DNA from: Nilaparvata lugens
Lineage: Eukaryota > Arthropoda > Insecta > Hemiptera > Delphacidae
Direction: 5' to 3'
Length of the DNA: 64,000 nucleotides
NCBI RefSeq assembly: GCF_014356525.2
Contig: NC_052507.1
Span: 53,817,819 to 53,881,818 of the forward strand
In this document: piece by piece, positions 1 through 11,901 of the stretch
How the letters are laid out: every line of letters begins with the position of its first letter
Position numbering within the stretch: position 1 is the first letter of the stretch
Program-made: the position numbers and the translations under genes
Notes under the pieces: generated by a model
The model's input: only the letters and a program-made list of their open reading frames with translations
Database searches by the model: none
Told to the model about the DNA's origin: nothing

Positions 1-2458
1 GTTGTGTGGATTGGTGTATACAGTTATACTTCAAATGAAACTTTATACTGAAATGGAACTATGGTGAATCAGTTTACAAGATAACTCAAATATAGAATGT
101 TGAAAGATGGACTCATAGATGGAATGAAACAAATAACTTCATGTCTTCTTCTATATCATTTGGTGTTGACTAACGTAAGTTAGTGAACATAATTTAAATG
201 TTTTCTCATACAATTTCTAATATCCTTTATTTTTTTGAAGACACACTAAATTGTCTTCTTTGCCTTTCACCTTGAGTTGATTTTGCTGATAAGAGTTGAT
301 TTTCTGTCATTCGGTGTTGTAAATAAAATGTATTTACCTCTTACCTTCAGTTGATCTTCTCCCTTATTCAAGGGAAAATGGATAGCTGAATAGCTCTGAA
401 TAGCTCTATTGCCTCAATTCATCAATTATTTATAGATTAGCGATCTACTTAAACAATGTACGGTACAGAATCCATTCATAATTTACTGTTTCAAGTTCTA
501 TTTGATCTTATTTCAAGTAATCATAATTTCATGCAGCTATAAAACTGTCAAGCAAATTCTATTTACAGTAAACTGTTTTTATTTCATCATTTTAAAATAG
601 CTATAATTTTATCTCCTTCTCTAACCTCTCCATTGTTTGTCAATTTAAAGAAATTTCAAACAAGTTTTTGAAACCATTTATGCCCTTTTAGTTGGGAAAA
701 ATTGAAATATTTCTAGACTATTGAAGCATGTGTTGAAACCCTCCTTAAAATTCCTCTTTCAACTACTAGTGAGATTTGACAAAATTTAACTTGTTTTTTT
801 CTAATTGTACTTTCCGGTGTTTCAACCAAGCCTCACTGTGTTGATGTGTGAGTATTATTATAACCTATAGCGGTAATAGCACTATACTTTCATCTATTTC
901 CAAATCCTTTCATCTTTCAGAATGCTTTCATTTCAGTTGTTTTTCATCGCTTATTAACCTCTACAATAACGCATAGATAGCATGCTTTCTGTTGTAATTC
1001 TTTCTCTACGTAATCTAAACTGTACACATGGATAACATCAAAAACTGTAAATTAGAAAAAATGAAACATTTTACATTTTCCTACTTCTTCTAACTGCATG
1101 TTCCAACAGAACAATATAACATCTTTAACAGTAATAGTATAGCCTACTACTAACTTTTTGAAAAACATTTTTCATTCTTAACATTTTCTTGATCCAATTT
1201 CATTCACATTCATAATGCAACTCTGTAGTAGTATCTTCGTAGCATTCTTCTTTTTGTCTTGGTTTTGCATCATTTTTCTTCTCAACCTGAGTGTATTCTA
1301 CACTTTTCAAGAACCCAGGGCTCATAAAACCTTCCAACACATCACATTCTTTTTCTATCAATCATGGTTATTATTTACTTCGTTTGAGTTTGGTTGAAGT
1401 TGTTTGTTTTAGTCTGTTTGGGGAGGGAATATAATAAAATCTTGTATCAGTAACCTTTGCCTTACCTAAAAATGTACCGACCAATTCTGATTTTCTTTTC
1501 TGTCATTCACTCTCCTGGATAAAAATGTATACCTAATCTACATTATTAAAATTTGGCCTAATAGGCCTCTAATAGTATTTCATGATTAAATTATACTGTT
1601 CATTTCAATGTGCTAGGTAGGAGCTGGATGTTTTAGTATTCTACATATTTTCAGAGTTTAATAATGTGAGATTTTTTGGAAAAGATAAAGTTGAAAACCC
1701 CGTACTTTAAACTGATAAATATTTCCTAAAATCACTTCAGTATCAGAATGACCATATCGCATAATATAATCTTCTATTTGAAAATGTCCAATAACTTGTA
1801 AAGAGAACTGTTCTGAACTTAGAATACAACTAGGGTAGGTAAATTTGTTGTTATGAATTATTTTAACCATCCTTCCATGAAAAAAAATAATATTTATTAG
1901 TATTGATTCTCAACTAACTCGATACATGAGTGATTTGATTAATTTAAATAAAAATAGATGACCATGAATTAATAAAGTTTGAACAGTATAAACTTGTGAA
2001 TCAAAGTTTCAAAAGTTTATTTATTTTGCTGGTTAAAGCATCCTATGATACTTCCAAAGCCTGATCATGCTTGTAATCTTCTTCATAAAAAATTAACCTG
2101 AAAATTTCGTTTTCTATTTTAAATTTAATTAATCGAAAAAATGTAATTTGAATCACAGATAAGAACCATAGCATTGTTATTTTCATGTATATAGTTGTTT
2201 TATAACATCTCAACTTGACCACAGAACAAATCCGCGTTAGGTTGGGTCAAGTTATTGTAAATTTGACGTTTGTCTGGTGGAAATTTATCAAATAGTGTTA
2301 GGTGGTTTTGGAGCCCTGGTCTTGACGTTTGCTGTTCGTTCAGTAGTGCTGTAAATTTTTTGTAGATTTTGAAGCAACTCTGTCTCTTCTCTCTCTAATA
2401 CTGGTTGTTTCTTCGATTGTCTGTCCCACTCAGGTGTTGTTCAGTGGCGTCATCGTTA
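1..2458. other. Non-coding, AT-rich (copy A; same at 20258-22712)
   Basis: No gene is supported here. Short ORFs of 60-70 codons lack any recognisable domain, and one of them near 1.7 kb is altered by indels in copy B (near 21.9 kb). The stretch lies upstream of mir-277 and could be primary-microRNA transcript or intron. Confidence 0.6.
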
Positions 2459-2466
2459 TGACGTCA
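2459..2466. promoter_or_regulatory. CRE-like palindrome TGACGTCA upstream of mir-277
   Basis: A perfect TGACGTCA (the CREB/ATF-type site) lies 35 bp upstream of the mir-277 hairpin, just before a CCAAGATGGCGG block that contains the YY1/Pho core. The local rise in GC is out of character with the surrounding AT-rich sequence. Whether it is a promoter for the microRNA transcript is inference. Copy B has the same site at 22713-22720. Confidence 0.3.
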
Positions 2467-2500
2467 TCATCCAAGATGGCGGATGCGCGCAAAAATTTGA

Positions 2501-2584
2501 ATCCTGGGGTGCGTGCCAGAGGCGCGTTTACAGTGTTATCAAATCTATCTTGTAAATGCACTATCTGGTACGACATGCCAGGAT
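2501..2584 (+). ncRNA. mir-277: mir-277 microRNA precursor (copy A)
   Basis: The 3' arm at 2553-2575 reads as insect miR-277-3p; it starts TAAATGCACTATCTGG and its seed is AAATGCA. The 5' arm around 2512-2533 (CGTGCCAGAGGCGCGTTTAC) pairs with it, and the stem is extended by ATCCTGG at 2501-2507 against its complement at the far end, giving an ~84-nt hairpin with a short loop near 2536-2550. In insects miR-277 is known to regulate branched-chain amino-acid catabolism genes and usually sits in a cluster with miR-34 and miR-317. A 36-codon reading frame beginning at the ATG at 2476 runs through the hairpin and is taken as coincidental. The mature sequence is identical in copy B. Confidence 0.96.
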
Positions 2585-4057
2585 GATCTGTCGTCGGTTC
2601 GGTACCCACCCAAATCTCAGTCAGACCTTCCAAGTGCCTCAAATCAGTGACAAAACTAAAGAGTCGAACTTTCTGTCGATAAAAACTCTTCAAAGTGTCT
2701 CAGAGAATGTTTGTGAGCATTTAAAATCAAAGACTGATTAAGACATTAGATAAAACTTGAATTTGGTTCTTGAAATGTGTTATTTGATCTAGCATTGTCA
2801 GTGGCAAAAGCAAATACTTCTAATACTGTATTATCATAAGGTTAAATTTGTTTTTCTTTTTAGATTAGTTTCCGTTTTTAATATTTAGCAGAATATCTAA
2901 TAACTCTTCTCTGTGACGAGCTATATTATGAACCTTCTCCTTGATTTACAGTGTCTTCGTAATTAGTTGAATCTATTTCCAGGATCAAACTAAAGCTTTG
3001 AAGTATCAATTCAGATGAAATTTCACATTCAATAGATTGAAATGTGTAATTCTCTGCTTCCTAATGAATTTCTGCTCTGCTAAAACCTGTACCATTAATT
3101 CTCAAGGGAGTTTTCACACATTCGCAGCCTGCCAATGTGTGAACATTCCCATAACAATCAATGGTGTTCTCTGTGCTTAGTTGAGAAACTTTAGAGATTT
3201 TCAAGCTACCCTATCTAAAAAATTGTCTTTAGGTTAATATGAAATATTTCCTGTTAACGAGCATTTTCAGTGACAATCAAATATTTATTACGATGTAATC
3301 AATCATAATTTGCTATAGGCCTTATGTAAAATGACTTGATAAGAAAAAGTCTCCCACACACTAGACACGGACGGAATGGTGAGCCAAGAAAGATATTCTC
3401 ATGTCCAGTGTGTGGTAGCCTTTTTTCGATATCATAAAGCCTCTAAATTCTCATGAGGCAGGCCCTTAAATCCCTAAATTGCGATCCAAGTTATAAGCAT
3501 AAGCAATCTATAAGGACAATTTAACGTATTTTATGTGGATTAAGTTAGTTATACAAATATATAAGTTATGTGATGTACATGTCAGTGTCTGAAGTACAAA
3601 TCGGATTTGCATTTTTTTAAATTGATATTATTTCATTTCTTCTGGAGTGGATATCGTTTGCTATCTTGAACTTGCACTTTCAGAACCGTACTTTCATATT
3701 TTTTAATGAATCCAGATGCATTTCAAGGCACTGAGCCCGATCTTTATCTATTGCAAGTCAAGTTCTGTTTCATTTTCAATTTCAATAAAAAATTCAATTT
3801 CATATCAGTCTACCTACTATAGCATTTAAACTGAAGATGGGATTCGGTGCCTTAAAGCGCGTCCGAATACTACAGATAATGAGAATAATAGCATAGTGAT
3901 AAGCATAGACGGTCTATAGTTCCATACATCTACCGTGTGATAGTAATTGAGTGATAACTCATGATGATTTGGTTGAAATATACTACTGAAACTTCAAGTT
4001 GAAGTAATGCATTTCAATCGAATAAAGTATTTTAATAGGACTGCTTGAATTGTTTTA

Positions 4058-4190
4058 TTAATACAGAAATAACCACATATTTCAAAATGGCTTGAAAGCT
4101 GAAACTAGTAGTGCGTATATAAAAAGTGTTCAAGTGTTTCGATAAAAAAAAATCACTAAAAAGGGTACTATGTGGTTATTTCTGTATTAA
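4058..4190. mobile_element. Small inverted-repeat element (MITE-like), copy A
   Basis: Perfect 22-bp terminal inverted repeats, starting TTAATACAGAAATAACCACA at 4058-4079 and matched in reverse complement at 4169-4190, flank about 89 bp of non-coding sequence. Copy B has it at 24319-24452. Confidence 0.7.
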
Positions 4191-5451
4191 TTAAGGCACT
4201 CTAACCTGTACTATATATAATCAAATTCATAACGAACATGATCCATTATATTTTTATAATGACTGACATAATTATGAAAAGGAACAAATAAGAATAAGTC
4301 AACTAGTTTTTGATTTTAAATAATTTAACTACAAATCAAATCATACTGGTCAATAGAAGTTAAAAAAAATAGTAATTAGTAGTTATAGTAAATAGGTAAT
4401 ATAGTAGTTAATATTCAAAATCTAATAGTGGTTGACAATTTCATAGTTTTTTATTCATTCATTTATCATTTCGTTCTTTGTATGAGAAAAACTATAAAGA
4501 TCAGTTAAGAAAAAGCCCAATTACCCAACTTATGTTGTGTAACATGAATATTCCAAATCTTTAGGATATGATCATTATTAACGTATAATATTTATTTGGA
4601 ATCTTACAAAGTTTGGAATCATACAGGTCTATGATAAAATTGTGGGGGATAGTAGGTCTGAAAGGATTATTATTAAAACAATTGTTGAGATTAAATTGAA
4701 TGAAAAATACTATTTTAAAAATGTACATATTCAATCATAATAATCAGAGAATATAAATAAATGGAATAGAATATTGATGTTATCTTAGATTAATAATAAA
4801 ATCTACTGTACCGTTCATGAATATAAATTTATTCTACCCTATTTTCCTATGATATATTTGGACATTCAAACTCATATTAGACTATTTAACATGAATATTA
4901 TCAAGTTTTTGAGATGAAAGTCAAAGCATATTATTTAACAAGTGGTGTTGTTATTAATCAAATATAAATTCAACTTCAATGAAATATGATATTGCTTCTA
5001 GTTCAGAACTAGAACATGACTTTAGAGTAATAGAAAAATTATTATAATCCTTGTCTAGTTTTGAAAATAATTATTATATTCAACTATTTATAAACTACAA
5101 CTTTAAAACCAGTTAAAAGAAGACTCTACTTCCTTTCAATATTATTGACAATGTCAAACAATTTCATTGTCTAGAATAGATAAAGTTGATTGGATAGAGT
5201 CACATCAACGTCTCAATACAACCTATTACTTTGATTTGAAAGTATTTGATAATTTATCATTTTTCAGAATTCAGTAACCTAAAAAATCAGGGAACACCAA
5301 GGACTTTGAAAGTCCTTGTCATTTAGTCATTTATTTGAAGTCACTGATGCATGAATAAAGAAGTCATTGCTACTTTAAGGATTCAATGCCTTCAAATAAA
5401 TGAATATAATTTTTTTTTAAACAGTTTTTAATAACGGAAAATTCTTCATTC

Positions 5452-5803
5452 TATAGTGAGGCCACGTTATAATGGCAGTGTTTGATTACCAATGGCATTG
5501 CTATCCTTGTCTTTCATTCAACAAAGCGGATAGCGCTATCTCTTTCTCGCTTTGCTCTGTTGCCAGATCGTCTTTCAACAATGTAGAATTAATAATATTA
5601 ATGAATCAAATATTTCATTGATTATGAAATTATTGAAAAATATAAATTTATTGCTTGATAAAATATAATTGATTATTTTAAACGAGAATGAGCAATTAAT
5701 ATTACATCAATAAATCTGTATCAAAGGCATTGGCAATCCAGAGGTTCGGCAACGTTTTTCTCCTATCTTTCTCCACTGCCATTATAACGTGGACCTCACT
5801 ATA
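5452..5803. mobile_element. MITE with 30-bp terminal inverted repeats, copy A
   Basis: The ends are inverted repeats beginning TATAGTGAGGTCCACGTTAT. The right arm is at 5774-5803. The left arm at 5452-5480 lacks one base, which copy B retains. The element is ~352 bp, AT-rich inside and has no ORF. The TA-ended termini fit a Tc1/mariner-type MITE, which is inference. Confidence 0.8.
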
Positions 5804-8453
5804 TAGCCAAATATTTAGTTAAAATGGCAGGTTAAAAGGTTACAGGTTATTTCCTAAGCAAAAATATGTTATAAAAATGCGATACTTTGACACAATATTT
5901 GAATTGGAGGAAAATCTTTGTAATCTAGTCTCTCTACTTATCGAACGCACCTTGTTCAATCCTCTCTCACTAAACACTCAACTCTCTCAATAAAGTCTCT
6001 CTTGAACTGGCAATACTTTATTGCTTGAACTAGATGAATCCATTGTTTCAATGATCAATTGCTAGGTTCATACAATTGTTCAGGTTTTATAGCTGTTCCT
6101 TTATTCCAATCCATTGTCGCTCATTGGCTGCTCGAAAATCATGATTAATTTTCAGGTTCCACTCTAATAACTTGTCGATAGTGAAAAGTTGGTTAAATTC
6201 ATTCAATCAAACATATATAGGCCTATTTCTCTATTCATCATTGAATACAGTATGAAAAGATATAAGTTATAATATTCCAAAAAACATGTAAAATTCACTG
6301 AAAAATATCAAACAATAAATTATATACAATTCAAACAATTAATAGTCTTCTCAGGATTTTAGGTAATACAGACAAATAAAGTTAAAATCACAGACAATAA
6401 TTCCTGTCTTCTTGAAAAAGAACAGTATAAGTCCATTAAGTTGGAGCTCAAAAAGTTTTTTTTTTTTAATTTCACAGCTTAAGTTTGAATTATAATTATT
6501 ATTGCTTTCATGGAAATTCTGTAACTCTCTACTTTAAATTTGATAGATTCAATGATTCTCCATAGAAATAAAAAACAATAATATTATCTTGGTTAAGACT
6601 CTATTCTGAAAAGAAAATTTGAAATAATTATGGTCGTGGTTGACTTATTGATGATATTCATATCATTCAATTAACTTTCAATTAACCTGTTGAAAAAAAA
6701 TTTGAGATACCCTGAAATTTTCCAAAATTCAATAATTCATAAAAAATTTTCACAAATAATAGATATTTCATACCATGCTTCAATATTCTTAAAATTCACC
6801 AATACATGAATTATTCCTTTCAACTATGCAGAACCTGGGATGATCTGTTTTTATCATCTGGAATCATCTCTGTTTCGACAGAAAATGTACGGTTTGTATA
6901 AAATGTCATTCATTGTGTAATATAAGCGCAAAGGCATTGATTTTATGATGAAAATAGAAAGAATGAATCAAGTTGGCAGTTATTACAAGCATTGCAGGTA
7001 TCCTATTGTTGAGAAGAAATGAATTGATTCTCCACTGTTCTTTCTTGATTTCATAAGCATTTTCTAGATCAGTATAAGATAGGCCTACTCCAAATACAAA
7101 TACAATACAAATTCTGAGAGGTTTTCTCAATCAAGAATAATAATTGAACTTTTTGATAATATTGTGAAGATAATATAAGAGGATATTGATATCCCGTCTC
7201 GTATAAAACAGATATCTATTAATGATCGTCAATTATTCATGTGCTAACACAATATTCTGATATATATTATGTTACAAAATATTTTATGTTTTTCTAATAC
7301 AAAATGATAGCTAAAACAGCTCTAATGAAGGACTATAGTAGCCGGTTTCACCAAGCTCAGTCAATCATCCAAAGATCCACAGATCTCTTTTATAATTATT
7401 ATGATGTACAATCTTATATGCTCCATGGTGTTATATTGACTAATATAGTTAGAATGGTGCTCATGGAGTCAATTCAAATATATCATATTCCCTTGAAAGA
7501 TAGAGATAGAGATTTGCCTATTAAAAAAAAGGATTCGAAGTTCGTCTCTTAAAACTCCTCATTCGAGTTTTCTTAATACTGTTCTAATTTATATTAAAAG
7601 ATTTTTAATCTAGTTCAGAATCAATCCATTTCTTTTAAACAACAGAATGCCATAAATGGAGAATATTGAGAGGATTTGGAATTATCTTTTATGGAATAAA
7701 AAATAAATAAAATTAAATCTATATTCATGATCTGGAACCTCCATTTATAATATAGAATTTATGTGATCTCAAATCACTCCACCTTAAGAAAAGGTATCTC
7801 AAGCTAGCTAGAAATTATAACATAACTGACCAATATGCAGGGAAATATCCTAAATAGGAATTGATGTCAAAATACTTTTCGTATTACTGACTTTATTCAC
7901 ATAAACTGATACGTCAGAGATTACATTTTCACAGTTCTTGTACTAGTTCCAAATTAGCACACAAATAATAAATCCAGTAACAAAGACATACTGTTGTTGC
8001 TCAATTAATAAATGTCCACAAATATATAAATTAATTTTTAGCATTTATAATGCAGTACCTGTTCTACAGGGTAGTTACCTAATCAAGTTAACATTCTCAT
8101 TCAATGAAATATTAACAAAGAAATACTCTGCTTTAAAATGTGCTCTGCATTACCCTTCATACACTATAGACTACACAATCAAAATGAAACTAATAACAAA
8201 GTTTGATAAGAAAAAATATATGAGATCAAGAGCTATATAGAAGAATAGAAAGATCCAAAGAAAAACAATATTCATTTTGCTATGTTGTGATAAAGAAGGC
8301 GAGTTTTTTGAGAGGTGAGTGTGATTCTATTTATAATCTTTATTGGTTTTTTATTATGGAATAAAAATATTGATACATATTTTCACAATTTCATTAGTTT
8401 TTCAGAATGAAAATATTATGCCAATAAAGAGTTCAACTATTTAAATAAAATAT

Positions 8454-9144
8454 CTGGTGTGGCGCACTCACACAACTTTCCTTGCCGTTATGAGAATTGA
8501 TCACCTGACGCTAGTGTTCACGCGAATTTCAAGTCTACTTATAAACAAAGATCTGAGTCTGCTGGTGACAGGACAATAACGCTTGAGACATATGAGGTCT
8601 GCTATCTCTTCGTAGTGAATGATTCAATAGAATCAACAGTTGCCAACAATTTACAATTGAATGATTACATTTTCTCGAATTTCGTGCTTATTTTCAATTT
8701 TTGGTGAAAATGATACTGAACATTAATTGTAGAGATTTTCATGCTCAATTTACTCCACTTGATTTTTTTGTTTAAATTGAATCTGAAGCCTAATAATTGG
8801 GAGTCTAAAATCAAACTTTGCATACATGGCGCGGAGCTCCTGGAATTTTTACAGATATGAGACTTGTGGCATTTGATAGAGCTTATCAATGACTATTTTA
8901 GGTATAGATTTGATGAAAATCGTTGTAGCCATTTTTGAGAAAATCGCGAAAAACCCTGTTTTTGACAAAATTTTCGCCATTTTAGCCGCCATCTTGAATT
9001 GCATTCAATCGAAGTTGTTCGTGTCGGATCCTTATAGTGTAAGGACCTTAAGTTCCAAATTTCAAGTCATTCCGTTAATTAGGAGATGAGATATCGTGTA
9101 CACAGACGCACATACACTCTTACGCACATACACTCATACACACA

Positions 9145-9192
<48 letters not shown>

Positions 9193-9371
9193 CTCTCACA
9201 CACACACACACATACATACACACACCCCACACATACAGACCAATACCCAAAAACCACTTTTTTGGACTCAGGGGACCTTGAAACGTATAGAAATTTAGAA
9301 ATTGGGGTACCTTAATTTTTTTTCGGAAAGCAATACTTTCCTTACCTATGGTAATAGGGCATGGAAAGTAA
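8454..9371. repeat. Long dispersed repeat with internal CA microsatellite, copy A
   Basis: The block runs from CTGGTGTGGCGCACTCACAC to a GGGCATGGAAAGT end. Short complementary ends (ACTTTCCTTGCC against GGGCATGGAAAGT) suggest a transposon-like unit. Its style recalls abundant planthopper repeats, which is from memory. The ORFs within it, including the Thr-His repeat ORF, are products of the CA tract. Confidence 0.5.
9131..9232. repeat. (CA)n microsatellite, copy A
   Basis: An imperfect CA dinucleotide tract broken by CTCTCTCT and CATACATA interruptions. The corresponding tract in copy B is shorter and more uniform. Confidence 0.95.
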
Positions 9372-10218
9372 AAATAATGCTTGCCTTGTGTAGGGGCATC
9401 TACTGCCAGCTGTTCATTTCGGTAGACTTAATATTGCTGTCAAACAGGCTGACCCTAGAGTACTATAGAGTCATCTGAAAGTGGAAGACTAAGCTTAGCT
9501 TGTACTAATCCTCTTTCAAGAAGTCCGAATGGTTATGTGTATGTCACGCACTTCACATTTCTGGTACGAGAATACTTCTTGAGAATAATAGACAAGAGAT
9601 AACAATTTTCATTCATTGTTGAATTGATCTATTCATGAAATCATCACAATCAGAAACGTGTGTACTGTATTATCATTTATCCCCTCATCATCACCTGGGC
9701 TTAAAATACTTGTGGAGAGTTGCCTTGTGGATAGTGAATAAAGAAATGTTGAATTTATTAATGTTTTCAGAAAGGATACAAAACACTTGAAAGCTTGATA
9801 ATATTGAATTAAAAAGGAAATGTTGAGCCAAAATTTACAAACAACCACAACCATAACTATTACATTTTTGGTCAGCCCAAATAGAATATGACTCCATTTC
9901 AGAAATACAAAAAACATATAATACATACCGTATGCACTAATATCATAGAGATAAAAAAGCTATATTTTCTCTATGCTAATATGTAAAATATAAGTTCAAG
10001 CATTATTATATAATTTCAGTGAAAAAGTAAGATGTATGTGAAATAATAAGACAGCCCAGGGCTAAAATGGGAAAAATAAGTAGAAAATACACTTTAATGT
10101 TATTTATAATATATTTTGAAATATTCTATAAGATATTTTCTAATATTAATGAATTACATTTTATGCAGATCAACTTCTACAGCTTCTATGGCACTACTGG
10201 ATGAATGCGGATGAATAT

Positions 10219-10301
10219 GTATGTGACATGTTGGCAGTGTGGTTAGCTGGTTGTGAAGTACCACACACGGCCACTTCCCACACTGCCCTCATGACGCATG
10301 C
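10219..10301 (+). ncRNA. mir-34: mir-34 microRNA precursor (copy A)
   Basis: The 5' arm at 10232-10255 matches insect miR-34-5p; it starts TGGCAGTGTGGTTAGCTGGT and its seed is GGCAGTG. The 3' arm around 10264-10289 (GGCCACTTCCCACACTGCC) folds back on it with a ten-base perfect core (GGCAGTGTGG/CCACACTGCC) and further pairing outward (GTATG.. with ..CATGC), leaving a short AAGTAC-type loop. miR-34 in insects is linked to ageing, neuronal maintenance and hormone-responsive development. It lies on the same strand as mir-277 and the RPB8 exon, 1.35 kb before the latter. No ORF competes at this site. Confidence 0.97.
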
Positions 10302-11650
10302 CTCACCTACGTGCAACATGCCTTGCAACGTCGTCTCTCAACATCAGCTCAACATATTTGCTTACAATTAGTATATAAGGAATAGTAGTAGAATAAATCT
10401 GAGTACTCACTATTCATTTCAATAATTAACATGATGTTCCTAAGTGAATTATCCAATTTGAATGAAAAATTAGACAAAACTATTCCCGCATCAGAAATGC
10501 AAAGGAATTTGAGAGTATTTTTTCTTGATGATTGTATTTATTCTTAGATCACTTGCTACACTTTTGACCTGAATTTATTATATTATTCAATAAATTGATG
10601 TTAACAATACTAAGAATTATAGTTTATATCGTAATATGATGTATAAAATGCTATGTTGAAAATGTGATGTAGTGTATGAAGTGCTCTTAAATTGATTATT
10701 ATTAGATAATGCTCATGTAATTTTGTATTGTTCTGTAAATGATTAATTATTAATGGAGAGTTATAATAATTATAGTAAATTTAATGAAGCCATCCTTCTC
10801 TGTGTGATTAGGAAGAACATAATGTTTGTTTTTTTATCATTGTACATATACATAATATGGATTTGACATGTGTTGATTACTATTTCATTCTTTTACCCAA
10901 ACCTTCAAACCCTAATTATTGATCCAGAATTAATTGACAATCTATTCATTACACAATTAATTATGTCTGAATTGTCATAATTAATTATAGTGGATAAATT
11001 TGAGTACAACTTATTTTAAGTGAGATCCAAAGTTAATGCATACAAATTTCATTTAATATTATGGTTCATAACTAATTTCTAGCAAGTTCCATTTTAAACT
11101 TCAAGAATTATTATTTTGAAGTATTTTATTTATAAAATACTTCAGTTTCAAAAGTAATTAACTTTATAATGCCATGATTTCAATTTATGATTGGTTTCAA
11201 GCATTTCTACCACAGAAGATATCAATTTGAGCTTGTAGGATTGTGAAATAACTTGGAATGTTTACAACAACTTATCAATTTATAAAAACTTAACTTGGAA
11301 TATCTACAATATAAAAAATTTAGATACACCATCCTCGGTTGCTACACCAATATCTAACTAGAGTTTACTAGAGATTGGTAATGGTGTAACAACCGAAACT
11401 AGTTTCTCAATTTTTTATTAATAAGTGGTTTTGAAAATTTTAATTGTTTTATCCTTCAATAACTACCTAACCTTGAGTAAAACACACAAAAGTTATACAA
11501 GTTTTAATAATTTCATTTTCGAAATAATATGTTCAGCAGTAAGTTGTATTTCTATAGAAAATGTCAATTGATTGATTAATTCATCATTCATGACAATCAT
11601 TTTTATCGTGGGATCTTGTTTCTGACTACTGTTATTTATTGATGTTTCAG

Positions 11651-11768
11651 GGCCGCTTACGTTTCATTCGGAGGCCTCCTGATGCGACTACAGGGAGATC
11701 CCAACAACCTGCACGGCTTTGAAGTCAACCAAACGCTCTACCTGCTTATGAAGAAGTTGGCCTTCTAA
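11651..11768 (+). CDS. RPB8: RPB8 (RNA polymerase I/II/III subunit), last coding exon, copy A
   Basis: After a TTTCAG acceptor the exon encodes 38 residues ending in TAA. They contain [23 protein letters not shown] and the terminus YLLMKKLAF, which is the C-terminal signature of RPB8/POLR2H. RPB8 is a small OB-fold subunit shared by the three nuclear RNA polymerases, usually about 150 residues, so roughly the last quarter is here. The first base of the exon completes a codon begun in the previous exon. That exon was not found in either copy and probably lies upstream of the copies. If so, mir-277 and mir-34 would sit inside an RPB8 intron. AATAAA follows at 11896. Confidence 0.93.
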
Positions 11769-11895
11769 CTTAATACCAAAGTTATCTATTTATGAAAACC
11801 ACATTTAAGGTGTTACATCAACATGATAAGTTTAAGTAATTGGTGACAGGGCTTTGGAAATGACTGAAGCATTGAGTGTTGGGAATTGGATATTG

Positions 11896-11901
11896 AATAA
11901 A
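11896..11901 (+). terminator. Candidate polyadenylation signal AATAAA for RPB8, copy A
   Basis: The first clear AATAAA lies about 130 bp after the RPB8 stop codon; another AATAAA follows near 11943. Copy B has it at 32093-32098. Confidence 0.4.

Larger units (their letters stand above)
2585..10218. other. Spacer between mir-277 and mir-34 (copy A)
   Basis: This 7.6 kb stretch has no supported protein-coding gene. It contains the small inverted-repeat elements at 4058-4190 and 5452-5803, and the long dispersed repeat with a CA tract at 8454-9371. An 82-codon ORF at 7304-7552 is unchanged in copy B (27533-27781) but has no recognisable domain, and I do not call it a gene. The two microRNAs are only about a kilobase apart in Drosophila (from memory), so this spacer is expanded. 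Confidence 0.6.

Noticed and set aside
2476..2586. 36-codon ORF beginning MADARKNLNPG with a good start context, and overlapping 60-87 codon ORFs on both strands
   Set aside because: The region is the mir-277 hairpin; the frames run straight through the stem and differ between copies because of a one-base deletion downstream.
3340..3425. CACACACTAGACACGGA / GTCCAGTGTGTGG inverted pair as a possible microRNA hairpin
   Set aside because: The stem is short and interrupted, the arms are about 50 bp apart, and no known microRNA sequence is present.
7304..7552. 82-codon ORF identical in both copies (27533-27781)
   Set aside because: No domain, AT-driven composition, and identity is uninformative because the surrounding sequence is also nearly identical.
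9086..9298. ORFs rich in Thr-His repeats
   Set aside because: Direct translation of the CA microsatellite; copy B has a different length and frame.
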